Origin: Chloroflexota bacterium
GTDB taxonomy: Bacteria; Chloroflexota; Ktedonobacteria; Ktedonobacterales; Ktedonobacteraceae
Direction of reading: 5' to 3'
DNA length: 52,741 nt
NCBI GenBank assembly: GCA_902810755.1
Contig: CADDYT010000032.1
Location: 1-52,741, forward strand
A model generated the notes under the pieces. The model did not search any database. It worked only from the letters and a program-made list of their open reading frames with translations, and was not told the DNA's origin. Numbering within the stretch: the stretch's first letter is position 1; every line of letters begins with the position of its first letter. Made by a program: the position numbers and the translations under genes. This document shows, piece after piece, positions 17,783 through 26,133 of the stretch.

Positions 17783-18568
17783 ATGGCAGTAACATTGAAA
17801 TCACGGCAGGAAATCGCGCAGTTGCGCAAGGCAGGGCAGCTGGTTGCCCAGACATATGAGGTGCTGCGTCCCCACGTAGTGCCGGGCGTAAGTACGGCGG
17901 AGCTTGATCGGATCGCGGAAGACTATATTCGCAGCAAGGGCGGGAAGCCGATTTACAAGGGCTACCGTCCGCACCCGCTGCGCAACGAGCCGCCGGTGCC
18001 GCCATTCCCTGCCACTATCTGTGTAGCAGTCAACGAGGTGATCTGTCATGGCATTCCCAGCAAGCAGCAGATATTGAAAGAAGGCGACATTGTCGGCATC
18101 GATATCGGCGTGCTATTAAACGGCTGGGTTGGGGACTCGTGCGTCACCTTCGCGGTAGGCAAGCTCGACAAAGAGTCTCAGCGGCTGCTGGAAACGGCGC
18201 AGAAGTGCCTGCAACTGGGTATCGAGCAGGCGCGCTCCGGCAATAGCATGGGTGACATCGGCGCGGCCATCCAGCAGTACGCGGAGGCACAGGGCTTTTC
18301 GACGGTGCGTGAACTCGTCGGGCACGGCGTGGGCCACGGGCTGCATGAGGAGCCGATCGTGCCGCATTTTGGCAAAGCGGGAACAGGTCTGCGCCTGCGC
18401 CCCGGCATGGTCTTCACCATCGAACCCATGATTAACGCCGGTACCGCCGCGATCCACCCCATGCCCGATCGCTGGACCATCCGCACCGCAGACGGCAAAC
18501 GCTCCGCCCAGTTCGAACACACTCTGGCAATTACGGAGAGCGAACCGGAACTGCTGACGCTGCCATAG
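17783..18568 (+). CDS. map: Methionine aminopeptidase, type I
   Basis: The 261-residue enzyme removes N-terminal Met from nascent proteins. The five metal ligands of the pita-bread fold are visible: Asp in VGIDIGV, Asp in GWVGDSC, His in GHGVGHGLHE, Glu in FTIEPM and Glu in AQFEHT. CVAVNEVICHGIP is the substrate-pocket signature. There is no N-terminal zinc-finger or SH3 extension. GGAG lies eight bases before the ATG. Unusually, it is not next to adk/secY/infA here. It may be one of several paralogues. Confidence 0.95.
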   Translation: MAVTLKSRQEIAQLRKAGQLVAQTYEVLRPHVVPGVSTAELDRIAEDYIRSKGGKPIYKGYRPHPLRNEPPVPPFPATICVAVNEVICHGIPSKQQILKEGDIVGIDIGVLLNGWVGDSCVTFAVGKLDKESQRLLETAQKCLQLGIEQARSGNSMGDIGAAIQQYAEAQGFSTVRELVGHGVGHGLHEEPIVPHFGKAGTGLRLRPGMVFTIEPMINAGTAAIHPMPDRWTIRTADGKRSAQFEHTLAITESEPELLTLP

Positions 18569-18624
18569 TATCCTATGAAAATATCTCCGGGACGTGTCAT
18601 GCTGAGTGAAGCGAAGCATCTGGG

Positions 18625-18769
18625 GATGGGCCAGGGCGGAGGCCCAGAGGCGTTAACGTAAGCCCGTGCCAACGCCAGGCAGGCCAGCCGCCAGGGGTGG
18701 CCTGCCTGGCCTTCGCACGGCCTTAAGTTAACGCCTCTGGGGCGGAGGCCAGCTCCGCCCTGGCCCATC
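18625..18769. repeat. REP-like palindrome split by a MITE-like insertion
   Basis: GATGGGCCAGGGCGGAG at 18625-18641 and its complement CTCCGCCCTGGCCCATC at 18753-18769 would make a tight hairpin with loop GCCAG if the intervening DNA were removed. Its core recurs at 47952-47978. It lies between the convergent map and histidine-phosphatase genes. The preceding CGTGTCATGCTG...AAGCATCTGG (18595-18624) is another dispersed motif, partly repeated in reverse near 48083-48096. Confidence 0.75.
18645..18739. mobile_element. 95-bp MITE-like element with 13-bp termini and 11-bp target duplication
   Basis: The ends CAGAGGCGTTAAC and GTTAACGCCTCTG are perfect inverted repeats. GGGCGGAGGCC occurs immediately on both sides, at 18634-18644 and 18740-18750, as a target-site duplication. 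Inside is a further inverted pair, GCCAGGCAGGCC/GGCCTGCCTGGC, around a REP-type hairpin GGCCAGCC..GGGTGGCC. There is no coding capacity, so movement would need a transposase in trans. Confidence 0.7.
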
Positions 18770-18775
18770 GCATGT

Positions 18776-19471
18776 TCACTTAAAATCGGGACTTCCCGAA
18801 ACCAGCTCGGCTGCACTCCCATACAGATGGGAGTGCGTGGCCCAGGCTTTGAGCGCGCCCTCCAGCCGCCCATTGGCGTGCGCCAGCTCGATTTCAGTGA
18901 TGGAGCAGTTGTGGTTCTCCTGCCGTCCCAGTTCTTCCAGGTTCACATTCTGGCAGAGATCGCGCAGGGTGGCGGAGATGATACCGCCGTGCGCGACAAC
19001 GAGTATATGTTTGCCGCTCTTGCCGCTCACCACCTGCCGCATGCCCTCGCGCATCCGTGCAAGCAACTGGAAGTAGTTTTCGCCGCCGGGAAAGGGTATT
19101 TCGCGATGGCCGTTGAGCCAGCCGCCGAGAATGCGGTTATGCATCGCCCAGGTCTCGGCATCGGGTGGGCGATCTTCCAGTTCTCCCACGTTGACCTCCC
19201 TGAATTGCTCCATCACCACAACCTCAAGACCGAGGGCCTCGGCAATGATCTCGGCTGTCTCCCTTGCTCGTTTCAATGGTGATGTATAGATTTCATCGAT
19301 ATGCTTATCTTTGAAGTATTCGGCAGTCTGCCGCGCCTGCAACACGCCTTTCGGAGTGAGTGGATAATCAACTTTTTTATAAGAAAATTCCTTCGTCAGA
19401 TTGGCTTTATTCTCTCCATGTCGGATAAGATAGATGGTATTCAACGTTCTGTTTCTTCCTCCTGAATACAT
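18776..19471 (-). CDS. Histidine phosphatase family protein
   Basis: The protein has 231 residues if translation starts at ATG 19471, which overlaps the preceding stop codon as TAATG. LNTIYLIRHGENKANL carries the catalytic RHG motif. A second conserved His is in VVAHGGIISA, and TSPLKRARETAEI is the usual substrate-side signature. The catalytic domain begins right at a TTG (19444) that follows AGGAGG by 13 bases, so that may be the true start. It is expected to hydrolyse a phosphomonoester, but the substrate is unknown. It is the last gene of the ArsR-CDF-CDF operon, a surprising neighbour for metal transporters. Confidence 0.88.
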   Translation of the reverse strand: MYSGGRNRTLNTIYLIRHGENKANLTKEFSYKKVDYPLTPKGVLQARQTAEYFKDKHIDEIYTSPLKRARETAEIIAEALGLEVVVMEQFREVNVGELEDRPPDAETWAMHNRILGGWLNGHREIPFPGGENYFQLLARMREGMRQVVSGKSGKHILVVAHGGIISATLRDLCQNVNLEELGRQENHNCSITEIELAHANGRLEGALKAWATHSHLYGSAAELVSGSPDFK

Positions 19472-20166
19472 TACTCACAATCATCATCACAGCAGCTACA
19501 CGCTTCGCCGGTACGGGCTTCGTGCAGGGCTTCGCGGCCTTCCCGCACAATGAAGTAGACGAGGACGAGCGCAGCCAGCGGGTCGGCCCACCACCAGCCG
19601 AAGAGGGTATTGAGCAGGAGACCGGCCAGCAGGGTGATAGACATGTAGGCGCAGGTGATACTGCACATGGCATCGGCTTTGAGGGCCGCGCTGCCGATCT
19701 GTCCGGCAATATGAAGCTTGCCGCGCCAGAGCAACGGCATGATAAGGGCGGCGGCAATGGCAAGGCCGATGCCCCACCAGGATGCCTGCGCGTGACTGCG
19801 CGAGAGCAGCGAGAGTACGCTGTCAACGATGATGTAAAGAGCGAGCGCGAAGAGGGCAATGGCTGTGACGCAGGCCGCGCGTCGTTCCGCTCGCCCCACA
19901 AGCTCGCTGGAGCCGCCGCCCTGCTCGACCAGCAACCGCCAGAGCAGCACGCCACCGGACACCAGTTCGATGATACTGTCGATGCCAAAGCCTTGCAACG
20001 AAACGCTGTGGGTAAGAAAGCCGACGACGAGGGCGACGCCGGCCTCGACAAGCATCCAGCAGATCGTGGCAAGCTCGATCCAGACACCCCGGCGCACATC
20101 GCCCGCACGAGCCGTCCCTGTGGAAAGAGGATTGACAGCCTCGACGCTCTTTGCTGGTTGAGCCAT
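19471..20166 (-). CDS. Cation-diffusion-facilitator-like transporter with Cys-rich tail
   Basis: The 227 residues form about five to six membrane helices in the CDF membrane-domain pattern, with Asp-containing helices at GFGIDSIIELVSG and ALKADAMCSITCAYM. The usual cytoplasmic C-terminal domain is missing. The protein instead ends in EACSCCDDDCE, a likely metal-binding tail. The ATG overlaps the previous stop as TAATG, so translation is probably coupled. It would export a divalent metal, perhaps zinc, cobalt or cadmium. The second CDF gene immediately upstream suggests related or hetero-oligomeric transport. Confidence 0.82.
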   Translation of the reverse strand: MAQPAKSVEAVNPLSTGTARAGDVRRGVWIELATICWMLVEAGVALVVGFLTHSVSLQGFGIDSIIELVSGGVLLWRLLVEQGGGSSELVGRAERRAACVTAIALFALALYIIVDSVLSLLSRSHAQASWWGIGLAIAAALIMPLLWRGKLHIAGQIGSAALKADAMCSITCAYMSITLLAGLLLNTLFGWWWADPLAALVLVYFIVREGREALHEARTGEACSCCDDDCE

Positions 20167-21185
20167 TATATCTCTCGCTCCTGTTTGCCCATTCCCTCTG
20201 GCCGCACAATCACGGGCAAGTGGTCGTGATGATGTTCTGGCTCCTTCGGGATTTCCATGCAGCAATAGAGGCCGCGTTGCTCGCAACAGGCCCCTTCGTG
20301 TGTTTCAGATTCAAACTGGATGGTGGTATGGCCAATGTGATATTTTTCGTTGAGCAGGTTGGTCATCGATTGCATGATGGCGGCGCTCTCGCTGGGCGGC
20401 AGATTGGCGATCAGCGTATGACACGAGAGGGCGTAGCGGTTGCTGGAGATGCTCCAGACGTGCAGGTCGTGAACGCCCTGTACGCCCTGGATCTGTTCGA
20501 TATCCGCGACCAGTTCCGGCACAGAGACGCCCTTCGGCGCGGCTTCGAGCAGGATATCGGTGGTCTCGCGCAAAATGCGCCAGGCGCCCACCGCAATGAG
20601 CAGGGCAATACCTACAGAGAGCAGCGGGTCAACGATGGTCCAGCCGGTAAGCAGGATGATAAGACCGGCCACGACGACACCTACAGAGGCCCCGACATCA
20701 CCGAAGACGTGCAGCATGGCAGCGCGCACGTTGAGATTGCTTTCCTCTTTATGCAGGCCAAAACCGATGTAGAGATTGACGATAATGCCGATACCGGCGG
20801 CGATAAACATGGCCAGCGGCTGAATCGGTTCGGGATGCTGGAAACGCTGGATAGCTTCCCAGATGATAGCGAAGGCGATGAGGATGAGCGTCACGGCGTT
20901 GGCAAGGGCAGCTAGAATGCCGACGCGGTGGTAGCCAAAGGTCTTGCGCTCGTTGGCGGGCCGTTCGGCCTGCACGGCAGCAAACCAGGCGAGGCCAAGC
21001 GCGAAGATATCCGTGACGACATGGCCGGCATCGGAGAGCAAAGCCAGTGAATTGGCAAGAATGCCGCCAATCAATTCGGCAGCCAGGATGATGAGCGTCA
21101 AAAAGAAGGCGAGGCGCAGCGTCTTTTTCGCCATGCCATACGTGTGACTGTGGTTATGATGCTCGTGGCCCTGTCCGATGCTCAT
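20166..21185 (-). CDS. CDF-family zinc/cadmium/cobalt exporter (CzcD/ZitB type)
   Basis: This 339-residue protein has six membrane helices. A His-rich N-terminus (GHEHHNHSH) precedes them. The transport site HxxxD is in TM2 (SDAGHVVTD, H55 and D59), with the paired H/D in TM5 (LHVFGD). A cytoplasmic CDF C-terminal domain follows at about 210-300 (VQGVHDLHVWSISSNRYALSCHT). The tail has CCEQRGLYCC and EHHHDH, further metal-binding candidates. It exports metal ions by proton antiport. The ATG overlaps the ArsR stop by four bases, so the repressor and exporter are translationally coupled. Confidence 0.95.
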   Translation of the reverse strand: MSIGQGHEHHNHSHTYGMAKKTLRLAFFLTLIILAAELIGGILANSLALLSDAGHVVTDIFALGLAWFAAVQAERPANERKTFGYHRVGILAALANAVTLILIAFAIIWEAIQRFQHPEPIQPLAMFIAAGIGIIVNLYIGFGLHKEESNLNVRAAMLHVFGDVGASVGVVVAGLIILLTGWTIVDPLLSVGIALLIAVGAWRILRETTDILLEAAPKGVSVPELVADIEQIQGVQGVHDLHVWSISSNRYALSCHTLIANLPPSESAAIMQSMTNLLNEKYHIGHTTIQFESETHEGACCEQRGLYCCMEIPKEPEHHHDHLPVIVRPEGMGKQEREI

Positions 21186-21637
21186 ACCAGCACCTCAGCT
21201 TCCTTCTTCACGCCGCCTGTCGGCGTTTCGCCGACTTCACCCGGCTCACAGGCATGCTCCATGCCGAGCTGCAACAACTGGCGCACATGCTCATCGACCA
21301 GCCGGTAGTAGACGACGCGACCAACCTTGCGCATGGAGACAATCTTATGGTTGCGCAGGACGCGCAATTGATGCGAGATGGTGGTATCGTCTCGCCCCAT
21401 GCCGCTGGCAAGATCGCAGACGCAAAGCTCGCCGCTGGGAGATGAGAGCAGGGCATAGACCACCTGCAGGCGCGTGGGATCGGCTAAGACGCTGAAGATA
21501 TCGGCGACGCGCAGAGCCATCGCGGCAGGCAGCAGGTGCTGGCGCACCGCCAGCATATGTTCCGGGTGGATTGCTCGCTCCTGGCACACATCTTCGGCAT
21601 GCCTCTCCACGCCCGTTTTCTCTACTGGCATAACCAT
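21182..21637 (-). CDS. ArsR/SmtB-family metal-sensing repressor
   Basis: The protein has 151 residues with a winged helix at about 45-115. ELCVCDLA (C72, C74) is the alpha-3 metal-binding box of ArsR/CadC-type sensors. DEHVRQLLQLGMEH near 115-128 resembles the alpha-5 zinc site of SmtB/CzrA. Both sites appear present. It probably leaves DNA on metal binding and so derepresses the CDF exporters below it. The operator at 21656-21679 and a near-consensus promoter lie just upstream. The start ATG 21637 has only a weak purine-rich stretch upstream; ATG 21631 is also possible. Confidence 0.93.
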   Translation of the reverse strand: MVMPVEKTGVERHAEDVCQERAIHPEHMLAVRQHLLPAAMALRVADIFSVLADPTRLQVVYALLSSPSGELCVCDLASGMGRDDTTISHQLRVLRNHKIVSMRKVGRVVYYRLVDEHVRQLLQLGMEHACEPGEVGETPTGGVKKEAEVLV

Positions 21638-21655
21638 GATATCTATCTCTTTCTT

Positions 21656-21679
21656 TGCATATCTGTACAGATATGCAAC
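21656..21679. promoter_or_regulatory. 24-bp palindromic operator for the ArsR repressor
   Basis: TTGCATATCTGT followed by its exact complement ACAGATATGCAA makes a perfect 24-bp palindrome, similar in design to SmtB/CzrA operators. It lies 9-32 bases downstream of the predicted transcription start, so bound repressor would block elongation or promoter clearance. Confidence 0.85.
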
Positions 21680-21694
21680 TATTTTTCAGTCTTA

Positions 21695-21723
21695 TTATAA
21701 ACCCATTCTTCAGGAATTACAAG
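21695..21723 (-). promoter_or_regulatory. Promoter of the metal-resistance operon
   Basis: On the minus strand TTGTAA (complement of 21718-21723) and a perfect TATAAT (complement of 21695-21700) are separated by 17 bp. The start of transcription should be near 21688, about 50 bp ahead of the ArsR start codon. Confidence 0.8.
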
Positions 21724-21808
21724 CGCGACCAGATTTTTCCCTTGCGTATCATTCCCCTGCATGCTAAACTAGAGCGTGTCTATTTCAAGAAACGAACCAG
21801 AAACGCTT

Positions 21809-23812
21809 ATGTGGTGGCGACAAATCCAGTTTCGCCTGACGCTCGTGTATGGCATTATCGCGCTTACCCTGCTGGTGATCAGCATAATGGGACAGCTGCG
21901 GCTGCTGGACGAGGTGGGAAAAACTTTTGGCGGCTTCTTCTGGGCCATCGATACCGATGGGCGGGTCGTTGCTGTCTCGACCGCGCCGCAGCAGCAACCA
22001 TTCGGCGTCTCCACAGGGTCTGTGATCAGCGTCGACCATATTGTCAGCGCGCAGGTGCAGCACGGCAACTCGTATAGCGGCAGCGACGCGCTCAGCCTGG
22101 CCTACGAACATGCGCGCCCGAACCAGACCATCACCTACGGCATTGAGAGCGGCACCGGCCCGGTTACGTACATCCAGCGCCCGGCGGTAACGTTCACGTG
22201 GGATATGTGGTGGCAAAGCTATGGCCTCACCTTCATCGCCGGGCTGAGCTGGCTGGTGGTGGGCTTTATCGTGCTGCTCACGGCGCGTGGATGGGTAGGC
22301 GCGGTGGAAGGCATTACCCTGCTGCCCCCGGCCATGCTCTTCCTGCTCTACAGCCACTGGGGCAATGTGCAGAGCGCCTATCGCGCCGATGGCGTCTTCC
22401 AGTTGCTCTGGGTCCCCTCATTTGCCCTGCTCGGCGCGGCCTTCATTCACCTGAGCCTGACATATCGCCCGGAAGCGTTGAACAGCCAGCGCCGTCCGAG
22501 CCTGGCACAGGATGCGCTGCCCTATGTGCCGCTGGTCGGTTTGCTGGCCTTTGAGTGGAGTTCTTATCTGTTCAAAGGCAATGTGCCGACGCAAATCAAT
22601 CTGACCTTTGCCCTGTGCTACGGTGCGTTAGGTGGCGTGTTGAGCGGGATTATCGGCCTGACTTCGCTGGTGCGCGTGAGCCGCCGCTCCGACCCTACTA
22701 TTTCAAGCATAGTGCGTCGCCGTCTGGGTGATCTGCTCACACTCTGGATCGGCGGCGTGGGCCTCGGCTTCTGCCTGGGCATCCTGCCCATCCTGCTCAC
22801 CGGCAAAACGCTGCTGCCGCTGGAAATCTTCTACGTGCTGGCGGCCATCTACCCGCTCCTGCTGCTCTACGCCATGCGTTCGTTGCGCATGATTGATCGC
22901 CTGCAAACGAGCCTGCAAGAACGCGAACAGGCCCTGCACGAGCGCGAACAGGCCCTGCGCACCCAGCAACAGACGGCAATGGAACTGCACAAGACGCTGG
23001 AAGAGTTGCGCCAGTCCAACCGCGAGCTTGAGCAGGCCACTTCGCTGCTGTTGCATGCCGATGCACACCTGCGCTCCATTCTCTCACAGCGCATTCACGA
23101 CCAGCCCCGGCAACAGGCGCTGCGCATCCGCTCCCTGCTGGGCCACTGGCAGCACAAATTGAAGGTAGAGGCCGAACGCGACCCTGAAGGCAAAGTCTTC
23201 GTTCCGCCCATCATCGATGCCCTGGGCAAGGTTCGCAAGATCAGTGAGGAACTGGAAAGCGATCTGCGCGGCCTGCAATTGCTGGTGGAAGATGCCTATC
23301 AGCGGCGCAGTCTGGGCCTGAAACTACACCTGGAAAAACTGATCCGCGAGGATTTGCCGACGCTGCACCCCGAATCGCCGCTCAAGGTACAGGCCGACCT
23401 GTGGGCGCTCGACGCGCTGGGTCATGATCTGGAAAAGACGCCAGAGGGGGCAAAGATCGCCGAAGCCATCTCCTACACTGTCACGCAGGCCCTGCTCAAC
23501 GTCTACAACCATGCCGGGGCCAGCTTCGCTACCGTGCGCGCCGCACGCAGCAACGGCTTCCTCGACATCTACATCAACGACGACGGGCGCGGCTTCGACC
23601 CCAACACCGTCTCGCCGGACAGAACCAGCCTCTTCAAAGCGCGCCTCAAAGCCCGTGAGGCCGGCGGCCTGCTGGCGATCACCTCGCGCCCGCGCCCTGG
23701 CCAGCAACACGGCACCCTGGTGCAACTGCGCATCCCCATCCCACCCGTGCCGGAACACTCTCCACGCACCGGGCCATTATCGGAATCGAGAGTGCAGAGT
23801 CCGGGAGTTTAG
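21809..23812 (+). CDS. Membrane sensor histidine kinase (HisKA_3/NarL type)
   Basis: The product is about 667 residues. A first membrane helix lies at residues 9-28 and an extracytoplasmic region to about 130. Some seven further helices follow to about 385, then a coiled coil (repeated REQAL), a dimerisation/phospho-acceptor region with QRIHDQPRQQ, and a HATPase domain with an N box (ALLNVYNHAG) and G1 (INDDGRGFD). ATG 21809 begins MWWRQIQFRLTL. GTG 21776 is an in-frame alternative, and neither has a good ribosome site. The architecture recalls ComP-like kinases. Its partner is probably the regulator encoded convergently five bases away. Confidence 0.88.
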   Translation: MWWRQIQFRLTLVYGIIALTLLVISIMGQLRLLDEVGKTFGGFFWAIDTDGRVVAVSTAPQQQPFGVSTGSVISVDHIVSAQVQHGNSYSGSDALSLAYEHARPNQTITYGIESGTGPVTYIQRPAVTFTWDMWWQSYGLTFIAGLSWLVVGFIVLLTARGWVGAVEGITLLPPAMLFLLYSHWGNVQSAYRADGVFQLLWVPSFALLGAAFIHLSLTYRPEALNSQRRPSLAQDALPYVPLVGLLAFEWSSYLFKGNVPTQINLTFALCYGALGGVLSGIIGLTSLVRVSRRSDPTISSIVRRRLGDLLTLWIGGVGLGFCLGILPILLTGKTLLPLEIFYVLAAIYPLLLLYAMRSLRMIDRLQTSLQEREQALHEREQALRTQQQTAMELHKTLEELRQSNRELEQATSLLLHADAHLRSILSQRIHDQPRQQALRIRSLLGHWQHKLKVEAERDPEGKVFVPPIIDALGKVRKISEELESDLRGLQLLVEDAYQRRSLGLKLHLEKLIREDLPTLHPESPLKVQADLWALDALGHDLEKTPEGAKIAEAISYTVTQALLNVYNHAGASFATVRAARSNGFLDIYINDDGRGFDPNTVSPDRTSLFKARLKAREAGGLLAITSRPRPGQQHGTLVQLRIPIPPVPEHSPRTGPLSESRVQSPGV

Positions 23813-23817
23813 AGGTA

Positions 23818-24579
23818 TTAGCCGGGTCGCAGCCCCGCATAAGCCTCATAAGCATGAGCGAGCAGAACGCGCCTGCCAGGATCACCGGGGGAGCCGGAGA
23901 TGGAGAAGAAGCTGTAGAGTTCGCTGACAATGTTTTCCAGGGGGCCGACGTTTGGCGCGCCCTTGCTGGTGTAGAAGCCCATGCGCAGGGCAATTTCGTC
24001 GTTGCTCAGACCCTGAGCGATGAGCGAGGCGCACTCTTCCTGACGCGGCGTGAGACGCTGGCCACGCAGCTTCTTGAGCAGGTATTGCAGCACATCAGGG
24101 TCGATGAAGGTTTCGTTGCGCCGCACCACCGCCGTCGCGATCCGTTCCAGATACGCAGGTTCGATGTTGTTGAAGAGGGCATAGCCGTGCAGGCCGGGCG
24201 CGCCCCCCGCTCGTTTGCCGCGCGGAGTGCCGCGCCGGGTATATTCGCGGCGAAAAACCTCCGCCGCCAGCGTCCAGCTTGGGTCCTGCGTGTAGATCAC
24301 CACGCGCAGACCGGGTGCAATCTCAAGCAGGGCGCGCCCCAGCTCAATGCCGTTCTCATCGCCCAGTCGCAGGTCTGAAAGCACGAGCCAGCCCGCCAGC
24401 GTCGGGTTTGTCGCGGTATATTTCTCACGCAAGTCCTCGACCAGCCGCAGCGTTTCGGCCATGTTGCCTGTCTGGGCGTGCAGGCGCAGCAGCAGCGTCT
24501 CCTCCACAAAATCGCAGACGCCGCGCCGCTTCACCGGCGTATCATCAATCACAATAACGGGAATCGCTGTTTCTTCCAT
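23818..24579 (-). CDS. Response regulator with LuxR-like output domain
   Basis: The protein has 253 residues starting METAIPVIVIDDTPV-like (MEETAIPV), with the receiver acidic pair D12-D13 and phospho-acceptor D69 (WLVLSDLRLGDENG). The output HTH lies at about 185-245 (LTPRQEECASLIAQGLSNDEIALRMGF), a LuxR/NarL-type domain, but an unusual GAPNVGPLENIVSELY stretch follows the recognition helix. The conserved receiver Lys is not obvious. Upstream in-frame ATGs exist to 24813, but homology to receivers begins at 24579. It is convergent with the membrane kinase at 21809 and is its likely partner. Confidence 0.85.
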   Translation of the reverse strand: MEETAIPVIVIDDTPVKRRGVCDFVEETLLLRLHAQTGNMAETLRLVEDLREKYTATNPTLAGWLVLSDLRLGDENGIELGRALLEIAPGLRVVIYTQDPSWTLAAEVFRREYTRRGTPRGKRAGGAPGLHGYALFNNIEPAYLERIATAVVRRNETFIDPDVLQYLLKKLRGQRLTPRQEECASLIAQGLSNDEIALRMGFYTSKGAPNVGPLENIVSELYSFFSISGSPGDPGRRVLLAHAYEAYAGLRPG

Positions 24580-24727
24580 ACCGGTAGTATACTGTATGCC
24601 GTAGCGTATTGACAATCTTGCTCCGGTAATGCCCCGGCTTTCCTCTGATGTATCCGAAAGGAGCAAGAGGAAGAAGATAGAGACATCGAGAAACGCAGGC
24701 ATCCTCTGACTTACACTATGCGGCCCT

Positions 24728-25876
24728 CTAGGCATTCCCCGGTCGCACCTGTGGCGATTGCAAGGCATCGGCCAGCAGAGGGGCGCCCGGCCTGATCTCG
24801 CCGCCCACATCATCAGCGTGGTGCAGGGTGACGGGCGGGCGGCGTTTCTGCTGTCGGCGTTTCTGCTGCATGCTCTGCTCTACTTTTGTGCGCGCGGATA
24901 GTTCCGTAGAGAACAGGGGCAGGGCCGCGCCGATGAGAATAGCATCGTCTCCCAGGCGAGCGGGGACAATTTGCACGCTTTCGCCTGTCTGCTGCGAGAA
25001 ACCGGCGAGCAGCGCGGCACGGAGTTGCTCAAACAACGATTCGCTGGCGGTGAGGATGCCGCCGCCGAGGATGCATACTTCTGGCGCGAGCAGGGCAATA
25101 TATTTGTCGAGGGCCGCGCCGAGCCAGCGCCCTATCTCGGCATAGACTTGCAAAGCAACGCGGTCTCCGCGCACGGCCTCTTCCGCCAGTAATTGCGGGC
25201 TGAAGCCTTCCCGTCGGCTTAAACGCTGCAAAAGGCTGCTTTCCTCGTCGCGGCGCCGCGCTCGCTGCACCATCTTCTGGATAGCGTCGAGAGAAATAAG
25301 GGTATTGATGCAGCCTCGCTTGCCGCAGCCACAGCGCGTGCCACCGACGCCGACGGTGACGGGTAGATGACAGGTGTGACCGAGATACTGCCCATCCATA
25401 CGCTGCGGTCTGCCATCAAGGAGCAGCGCGGCCCCCAGCACAGCATTCATGTTGAGGAAAAGCAGCCGCTTCGCATCGGAATGAAATTGATACTCGGCCA
25501 GCAGGGCGGCATCGACATCGACGTGCAGGGAAACGGGCAGACCAAAGCGCGTTTGCAGAAACTCACGCAGAGGAAAGCCGTTGAGCGAGGGCAGGGTTGG
25601 CACGATGAGCGGGCGCGACGCCGCAGCATCCAGCGTGCCGGGAATGCTAACCCCCAGCCCGCAGACATGATACCCTTCGGCGGCGGCAAAAGTCAGCATC
25701 GCTTCGATGGCTCGCACATAGGGTTCCAGCGTCGCGCTGGCCGGTCTCCCCCACAGGGTCTTCGTCTCGCTACGCTGCACAATGCGGCCCTGCCGGTCAA
25801 CCAGCGCGATGCTCGCCTTCCTCCCCCCAGGCTCCACGCTAATGGCGGCACTCCCGGCGTTCGTCTCTGTCGTCAT
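24728..25876 (-). CDS. ROK-family protein (sugar kinase or repressor-like)
   Basis: These 382 residues have the ROK fold. The family zinc motif is present as GHTCHLPV followed by CGCGKRGC (near residues 168-189). A catalytic-type Asp lies in HVDVDAALLAEY. The N-terminal phosphate-binding loop, usually DxGGTK, reads SVEPGGRKASIALVD, so ATP binding may be altered. There is no N-terminal HTH, so a glucokinase, N-acetylglucosamine kinase or allokinase role is more likely than repression. The C-terminus has a basic KRRQQKRR extension. ATG 25876 directly follows a TTG, and the ribosome site is weak. Confidence 0.8.
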   Translation of the reverse strand: MTTETNAGSAAISVEPGGRKASIALVDRQGRIVQRSETKTLWGRPASATLEPYVRAIEAMLTFAAAEGYHVCGLGVSIPGTLDAAASRPLIVPTLPSLNGFPLREFLQTRFGLPVSLHVDVDAALLAEYQFHSDAKRLLFLNMNAVLGAALLLDGRPQRMDGQYLGHTCHLPVTVGVGGTRCGCGKRGCINTLISLDAIQKMVQRARRRDEESSLLQRLSRREGFSPQLLAEEAVRGDRVALQVYAEIGRWLGAALDKYIALLAPEVCILGGGILTASESLFEQLRAALLAGFSQQTGESVQIVPARLGDDAILIGAALPLFSTELSARTKVEQSMQQKRRQQKRRPPVTLHHADDVGGEIRPGAPLLADALQSPQVRPGNA

Positions 25877-26056
25877 CAACGGCCCGTGTCTCTCTTCCAG
25901 TATTTGGGTAGAACATATGTTCTTAATCCAACAGAGCTACAGGTTGGCTACAAGCACAATTACGACATTGAATGTAATTCAAGTATAGCCTGTCGTCTGA
26001 ACATTTGTCAAGGTCATTTGTTTCATAAGCCTGTTCTAAGGGAATCGGGGCTGAAT

Positions 26057-26085
26057 TTGTCAATCTTCCCCGCGCGTGGTACAGT
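26057..26085 (+). promoter_or_regulatory. Promoter for the protein of unknown function
   Basis: TTGTCA at 26057-26062 and TACAGT at 26080-26085 are separated by 17 bp, about 50 bp ahead of the start codon at 26134. Confidence 0.55.
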
Positions 26086-26133
26086 AGGAGAGTAAGGTTG
26101 TATACAGCTATCCTGGCAAGGAGAGTAACGATA

